From Candidatus Kapaibacterium sp. (GTDB lineage Bacteria > Bacteroidota > Ignavibacteria > Kapaibacteriales > UBA4661), in NCBI GenBank assembly GCA_025455065.1, contig JALONG010000040.1, positions 1 through 43,525 on the forward strand: DNA of 43,525 nt. The letters are read 5' to 3'. Shown here piece after piece: positions 39,208 through 43,525 of this stretch. Both the position numbers and the translations under genes were made by a program. The notes beneath the pieces were generated by a model. That model was not told the origin of the DNA, searched no databases, and saw nothing but the letters and a program-made list of their open reading frames with translations. Numbering within the stretch: the stretch's first letter is position 1; the number at the start of each line of letters is the position of its first letter.

Positions 39208-39759
39208 ATGATTCGTAGAAAATCACGCCGTTCTTCCGGTGTTCGTGGGTTGATTGATGGGATTTTAGTGCGCAAAATGCACAATGATTACGCCCAAAAC
39301 GGGTGCAGTTATGGCGAGCTTTCCCGCAAGTATAATTTCTCGCGGAGTAGTATTCACGACGCTTTCCGTCGCTATAACCTCCCGACAAATCTTCAGCGTA
39401 ACGAGCAATCGCGTCAGGACCTGATTAAACAAGTCTGTGAACTCTATTCGGCAGGAAAAACGTATCCCGAAATTCGTGGTATTTTGGGGCGGCGATTCCA
39501 CAACAAAACGCTGACCACCTATTTAACCGAAGGGGGCTTGGAGGTTCGCACCCGCTCCGAAGAAGAAGAGCGCCGTTGGAAAGCGCATCGTAGCCTGATT
39601 CCGCACATTGTGGAAGAATACAAACAAGGCGCAAGCGCTATGGAAATTGCCAAGCGCTATAACGTGGATCCGTCTTTTTGCTACAAATGGCTGCGCCGAA
39701 ACGGTGTTACGATTCGCAATGCCAACGACAAAATATACGCCAGTCGTTCAAAAAATTAG
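39208..39759 (+). CDS. Triple helix-turn-helix DNA-binding protein
   Basis: I do not recognise this 183-residue basic protein as a named family. It contains three similar HTH units of 40-55 residues: about 20-60 (CSYGELSRKYNFSRSSIHDAF), about 72-113 (KTYPEIRGILGRRFHNKTL) and about 130-172 (ASAMEIAKRYNVDPSFCYKWL). Each resembles the homeodomain-like HTH of transposases and recombinases, but no catalytic domain is attached. The N-terminus is Arg/Ser-rich (MIRRKSRRSS). It could be a domesticated transposase DNA-binding part or a regulator. It stands alone between ftsH and an M1 peptidase. Confidence 0.72.
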   Translation: MIRRKSRRSSGVRGLIDGILVRKMHNDYAQNGCSYGELSRKYNFSRSSIHDAFRRYNLPTNLQRNEQSRQDLIKQVCELYSAGKTYPEIRGILGRRFHNKTLTTYLTEGGLEVRTRSEEEERRWKAHRSLIPHIVEEYKQGASAMEIAKRYNVDPSFCYKWLRRNGVTIRNANDKIYASRSKN

Positions 39760-39842
39760 AATTGCTTGAAATGCGACCACTTAAATTCAAGCACCACCCA
39801 AGAAACCATCCCCATTGTTTCATTCCTTTTCATCTCCGTATT

Positions 39843-42260
39843 ATGGCTTCCTTCCTTACCGTTTCGCTTCGCCGAAAAGCCCTTACAGCCTTGTGGCTGT
39901 GCGCTTTTGGTGTGGCTGCTCCTTCCGCGATGCTGTTGGCACAAGGCTTCAGCAATACCGCCGACCACCTGACCGGAAAATTTGAACAACTCGACCAACT
40001 TTTACCCACGCCGAACACCTACCGCACGGCTTCCGGTGCGCCCGGGCATCAGTATTGGCAGCAAAAAGCCGATTACGTCATCAACATTGAACTTAATGAC
40101 GAAAACCAGAGCATTACCGGCACCGAGACGATTACTTACACGAACAACTCGCCCGATGCGCTCACGTACTTGTGGTTGCAGCTTGACCAAAATCATTTTG
40201 CGAAAACCTCCGACACGTATTTGACCCAAACAGGTAGGTTGCAAGGCGGTACAAGCCGTGCGAATCCGGGTGGAGGTTCGTTTGATGGCGTGAAGGCACT
40301 TGCATTTCAAGAAACCTTCGACGGAGGGCATAAAATCAAGTCGGTGAAAGATGCCGCAACGGGGCAGGCGCTCAAATTCACGATTAACAAAACGATGATG
40401 CGTGTGGATTTGCCAACGGCGCTGCGTCAGGGACAAAAATTTGCTTTTACGATTGATTGGTCATTTAACATTGTTCCCTCGGAAACCCGCGCCCGCTCTT
40501 GCTATGAGTATTTCCCGAAAGACAAAAATTACCTCTACGAAATCGCCCAATTTTTCCCGCGCATGGCGGTTTATGCCGATTACTGCGGGTGGCAGCACAA
40601 GCAATTTTTAGGTGCAGGCGAATTTACCTTGCCCTTTGGTGATTACAAAGTCAGCATTACTGCACCTTCCGACATTGTTGTCGGTGCGACGGGTGAACTC
40701 CAGAACGCTTCTGCCGTGATGAGCGCCGAGCAAATTACCCGTATGGAAAAGGCGAAAACCTCAAGCGTTCCCGTGAAAATTATCACCAACGAAGAAGCGC
40801 TCAAAAACGAGTCTTCCCGTGCTACGGCGAAAAAAACGTGGACGTTCCAAGCCGCAAATGTGCGTGATTTCGCCTTTTGCGCTTCACGAAAATTTGTGTG
40901 GGATGCAATGGGCGTGGACGTAGAAGGAAAGCGGGTTTTAGCGATGTCGTATTATCCGAAAGAGGGCAATCCGCTTTGGGAGCAGTATTCAACGCGCTCT
41001 GTGGCTCACACGCTGCGGGTGTACTCGAAACATACGATTGCCTATCCATACCCCGTTGCAATTTCAGTACATGGTCCTGTTTTCGGTATGGAATACCCGA
41101 TGATTTGCTTTAACGGCGGTCGTCCTCTGCCGGACGGCACCTACCCCGAAGCGCTCAAATACGCGCTTATTTCGGTGATTATTCACGAAGTCGGTCATAA
41201 TTTCTTCCCGATGATTGTCAATTCCGACGAGCGCCAGTGGGCGTGGATGGATGAAGGGCTGAACTCGTTTGTACAATTTCTCGCCGAGCAGGAATGGGAC
41301 AGAAACTACCCCTCGCGTCGTGGTCCGGCGCGGAATATGGTGGATTATATGAGAGCCGACAAATCGCGCCTTGTGCCAATTATGACGAACTCCGAACAGA
41401 TTTTGGAATTAGGTAATAATGCCTACGGAAAACCCGCAACAGCGCTTAACGTCTTGCGCGAAACGGTCATGGGACGTGAACTGTTTGATTATGCGTTCAA
41501 AGAATACTCGCGCCGTTGGGCATTCAAACACCCGACTCCGGCAGACCTTTTCCGCACGATGGAAGATGCTTCGGGCGTGGATTTGGATTGGTTTTGGCGC
41601 GGATGGTTTTACACAACCGATTACTGCGACATAGCATTGGAGCGGGTTACACGGTACGACATCAATACCCAAAATCCTGAAACGGAAGTGGCAAAAGACA
41701 AAGCCGAAGCGGGGCGTGAGCCGCTTAATTTGACGATTGAACGCAACAAAAAAGACATCCCGAAAACATATGTGGAGCAAGACGCGGAAGCGCTTGATTA
41801 CTACAACAAAACCGATAAATTTGCCGTCAAACCTTGGGCGAAAGAGCAGTACGAGCAGTATCTTTCGACGCTGAATGACGAAGAGAAAAAACTCGTTAAT
41901 TCGGGGAAGATTTTCTACGAGTTGGATTTTGCAAACAAAGGCGGACTCATGATGCCGCTCATTCTGGAACTCAGCTATGAGGACGGAACAAAGGAAGTAC
42001 GCCGTTTTCCGGCAGAAATTTGGCGCTACAATACGCAAAAAATTACCAAAGTCTTGATGGTATCCAAGCCTGTGGCATCGTTTTTGGTGGATCCGTATTT
42101 GGAAACAACGGACATTGACGTAAGCAACAATGCGCTTCCGTTGCAAGTCCCGCCAACGCGCTTCCAAGTTTTCAAGCAGCAACAAACTCCGCAGCCGAAT
42201 GAAATCCGCACTCAGCGTGAATACGAAGAGCGTGCGAAATCGTCAAAAGGCACGAAGTAA
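39843..42260 (+). CDS. Secreted M1-family metallopeptidase (second copy)
   Basis: From ATG 39843 this is an 805-residue paralogue of the 2905-5298 protein, collinear from the signal peptide to the Lys/Ser/Gly-rich end (ending SKGTK, versus SKGTN in the other). Shared blocks include YRTASGAPGHQYWQQKADYV and YYPKEGNPLWEQYSTR. The zinc site is HEVGH at 448-452 with E471 (WMDEGLNSF), and the GMEYP motif is at 415-419. The signal peptide ends near LLAQ34. An open frame continues upstream to 39678 but overlaps the HTH gene, so the signal peptide sets the start. Divergence is greatest around residues 130-165. It ends at its own terminator. Confidence 0.92.
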   Translation: MASFLTVSLRRKALTALWLCAFGVAAPSAMLLAQGFSNTADHLTGKFEQLDQLLPTPNTYRTASGAPGHQYWQQKADYVINIELNDENQSITGTETITYTNNSPDALTYLWLQLDQNHFAKTSDTYLTQTGRLQGGTSRANPGGGSFDGVKALAFQETFDGGHKIKSVKDAATGQALKFTINKTMMRVDLPTALRQGQKFAFTIDWSFNIVPSETRARSCYEYFPKDKNYLYEIAQFFPRMAVYADYCGWQHKQFLGAGEFTLPFGDYKVSITAPSDIVVGATGELQNASAVMSAEQITRMEKAKTSSVPVKIITNEEALKNESSRATAKKTWTFQAANVRDFAFCASRKFVWDAMGVDVEGKRVLAMSYYPKEGNPLWEQYSTRSVAHTLRVYSKHTIAYPYPVAISVHGPVFGMEYPMICFNGGRPLPDGTYPEALKYALISVIIHEVGHNFFPMIVNSDERQWAWMDEGLNSFVQFLAEQEWDRNYPSRRGPARNMVDYMRADKSRLVPIMTNSEQILELGNNAYGKPATALNVLRETVMGRELFDYAFKEYSRRWAFKHPTPADLFRTMEDASGVDLDWFWRGWFYTTDYCDIALERVTRYDINTQNPETEVAKDKAEAGREPLNLTIERNKKDIPKTYVEQDAEALDYYNKTDKFAVKPWAKEQYEQYLSTLNDEEKKLVNSGKIFYELDFANKGGLMMPLILELSYEDGTKEVRRFPAEIWRYNTQKITKVLMVSKPVASFLVDPYLETTDIDVSNNALPLQVPPTRFQVFKQQQTPQPNEIRTQREYEERAKSSKGTK

Positions 42261-42267
42261 TATTTTG

Positions 42268-42306
42268 AGCCGTTCTGTAACCTTCGTGTTACGGAACGGC
42301 TTTTTT
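42268..42306 (+). terminator. Rho-independent terminator
   Basis: AGCCGTTCTGTAAC (42268-42281) pairs with GTTACGGAACGGCT (42288-42301) through one G-U, followed by a T run. It ends the M1 peptidase gene. Confidence 0.92.
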
Positions 42307-42343
42307 CTCCTTATATTTTTCCTCACCTTTTCCTCTCTGCTCC

Positions 42344-43420
42344 ATGCTAGAACCCATAACGCTTGAAGGCAACTACGTCCGCTTAGAGCCTCTTTCTATG
42401 CGGCATCTGGACGATTTATGCGAAGTTGGCTTAAATCCTGCACTTTGGCGTATGGCGGGCAGAGCAATGACGAAACGTGAGGATATTCAGGCTTATATCG
42501 AAGAAGCATTTTTGCCGGAAACGGCAGGAGTGGCGCTGCCTTTTGCAACGATTGACAAAGCAAGCGGCAAAGCGGTGGGTAGCACACGATTTGGGAATGT
42601 TGCTCTGGCGCACAAACGCATGGAAATCGGTTGGACGTGGATAGGCAAACCATACCAGCGAACCCGCATCAATACTGAGGCGAAGCTGCTCATGCTGACG
42701 CACGGTTTTGAAACGCTGGGGATGAACCGCATGGAACTCAAGGCAAATGCAAAGAACGACCAATCGCGCCGCGCTATGGAGCGTTTGGGGGCGAAATATG
42801 AAGGCGTGTTACGGCGGCATACAATTTTGCCAAATGGAACTGTGCGCGATACGGTGTATTACAGCATTGTCCGCGACGAATGGGCTGCGGTGAAAGCAGG
42901 TTTGGAAGCCGCTTTGCAGCATGAATACGAAGTCGAAACTGTTGCTGACGATGATGACAATGACGAAAAAATTACGGTGCATCGTGCTGATTCGCGCCAT
43001 TTGGAGTTGCTTTTGCCCTTGTTTGACGGCTATCGTCAATTTTATGAGCAGCCCTCGAATTTGGAAGCGGAAGAAGCATTTTTGCGGGAGCGCATTTTGA
43101 AGCAGGAATCGGTCATTTTTGTTGCGCTTGTGGGCAATAAAGGTGCGGGTTTTACGCAGTTGTACCCCTCGTTTTCGTCGGTAACGATGCAGCGCCAATG
43201 GATTTTGAATGATTTGTTTGTTGAGCCGGAATTTCGCAAATTGGGCGTTGCCGATGCAATTATGCAGACTGCTGAAGAATTTTCTTACGCCGACAACGCC
43301 AAAGGGCTGGTACTTTCTACGGCGGTGGACAATCTTCCCGCGCAGACACTCTACGAAAAACGAGGCTGGAAGCGCGATACAGCCTTTTACACCTATGAAA
43401 AATATTTCGTGCAGTCGTAA
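42344..43420 (+). CDS. Double-GNAT acetyltransferase
   Basis: The 358 residues hold two GNAT domains. The first (about 1-185) is of the RimJ/RimL type (LEGNYVRLEPLSMRHLDDL, then GSTRFGNVALAHKRMEIGWTWIG, NRMELKANAKNDQSRRAMERLG). The second (about 210-355) has HRADSRHLELLLPLFDGY and the acetyl-CoA segment DLFVEPEFRKLGVADAIMQ, then VDNLPAQTLYEKRGW. A short acidic linker (DDDDNDE) joins them. Each module could acetylate a protein N-terminus or small amine; substrates are unknown. ATG 42344 is the family start. The gene follows the M1 peptidase after a terminator, so it probably has its own promoter. Confidence 0.87.
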   Translation: MLEPITLEGNYVRLEPLSMRHLDDLCEVGLNPALWRMAGRAMTKREDIQAYIEEAFLPETAGVALPFATIDKASGKAVGSTRFGNVALAHKRMEIGWTWIGKPYQRTRINTEAKLLMLTHGFETLGMNRMELKANAKNDQSRRAMERLGAKYEGVLRRHTILPNGTVRDTVYYSIVRDEWAAVKAGLEAALQHEYEVETVADDDDNDEKITVHRADSRHLELLLPLFDGYRQFYEQPSNLEAEEAFLRERILKQESVIFVALVGNKGAGFTQLYPSFSSVTMQRQWILNDLFVEPEFRKLGVADAIMQTAEEFSYADNAKGLVLSTAVDNLPAQTLYEKRGWKRDTAFYTYEKYFVQS

Positions 43421-43525
43421 TTCCTCAAAAGACAAAATTTAGAGATAACTAATTTTTTTCTCAATGGTTTACACCCAAAGCCCGATAAACTCAGGCTTGG
43501 TAGAGATACAACGAAGATTCGCAAT
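43421..43525. other. Window end, no feature seen
   Basis: This AT-rich stretch after the GNAT gene holds no clear terminator or gene start. Confidence 0.4.

Noticed and set aside
39678-39842. N-terminal extension of the second M1 peptidase
   Set aside because: It overlaps the HTH gene in another frame and precedes a clear signal peptide starting at 39843.

Overview
The window reads as ordinary chromosome from a member of the Bacteroidota/Chlorobiota (FCB) group. Two secreted proteins (16913-20392 and 20520-21875) end in type IX secretion (T9SS) sorting domains. Most genes lack a Shine-Dalgarno (SD) motif, and lipoproteins and signal-peptide proteins are plentiful. A deep branch such as Kapabacteria or Ignavibacteria is possible, but that placement is inference from protein style only. 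I see no rRNA, tRNA, CRISPR array, insertion sequence or prophage.

Layout. 1-2.9 kb (+): a membrane-anchored DUF2911 protein, a small ribbon-helix-helix-like protein, a gene broken by a perfect 14-bp tandem duplication, and an ECF sigma factor overlapping its cupin-type anti-sigma factor. 2.9-14.2 kb (mostly -): a secreted M1 peptidase, riboflavin synthase, a secreted 19-repeat LRR protein, an NFACT/RqcH-like protein, an IcmF-like B12-binding plus GTPase protein with no mutase domain, an esterase lipoprotein, DUF3224 and EgtB. 14.5-25.3 kb (+): envelope and secreted proteins (a fibronectin-III lipoprotein, a lipoprotein whose signal peptide is built on a heptanucleotide repeat, a subtilase, a T9SS cargo), a Tat-exported dipeptide epimerase, and DNA ligase LigA. 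25.3-31.9 kb (-): CorC/CNNM, a DUF4276 plus AAA ATPase pair resembling two-gene OLD-type defence modules, GuaA, two small membrane proteins and QueC. 32-43.4 kb (+): Dus, TilS with a 370-residue disordered N-terminal extension, Hpt, FtsH, a triple-HTH protein, a second M1 peptidase paralogous to the first, and a double-GNAT protein.

Themes. tRNA modification genes cluster (queC, dus, tilS), and tilS-hpt-ftsH is a widely conserved neighbourhood. Purine genes (guaA, hpt) lie nearby. Exported peptidases and adhesin-like proteins suggest a particle- or polymer-degrading lifestyle (inference).

The most notable signals are small-scale. A 7-bp repeat (five copies) places a lipoprotein out of frame in a way that loss of one or gain of two copies would correct, as expected for phase variation. 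At least six separate tandem duplications of almost exactly 14-15 bp are scattered through genes. Intergenic regions carry recurring hairpin elements, including a core GCACAGACA...TGTCTGTGC and a CCCGTGCTACGCC-type stem.
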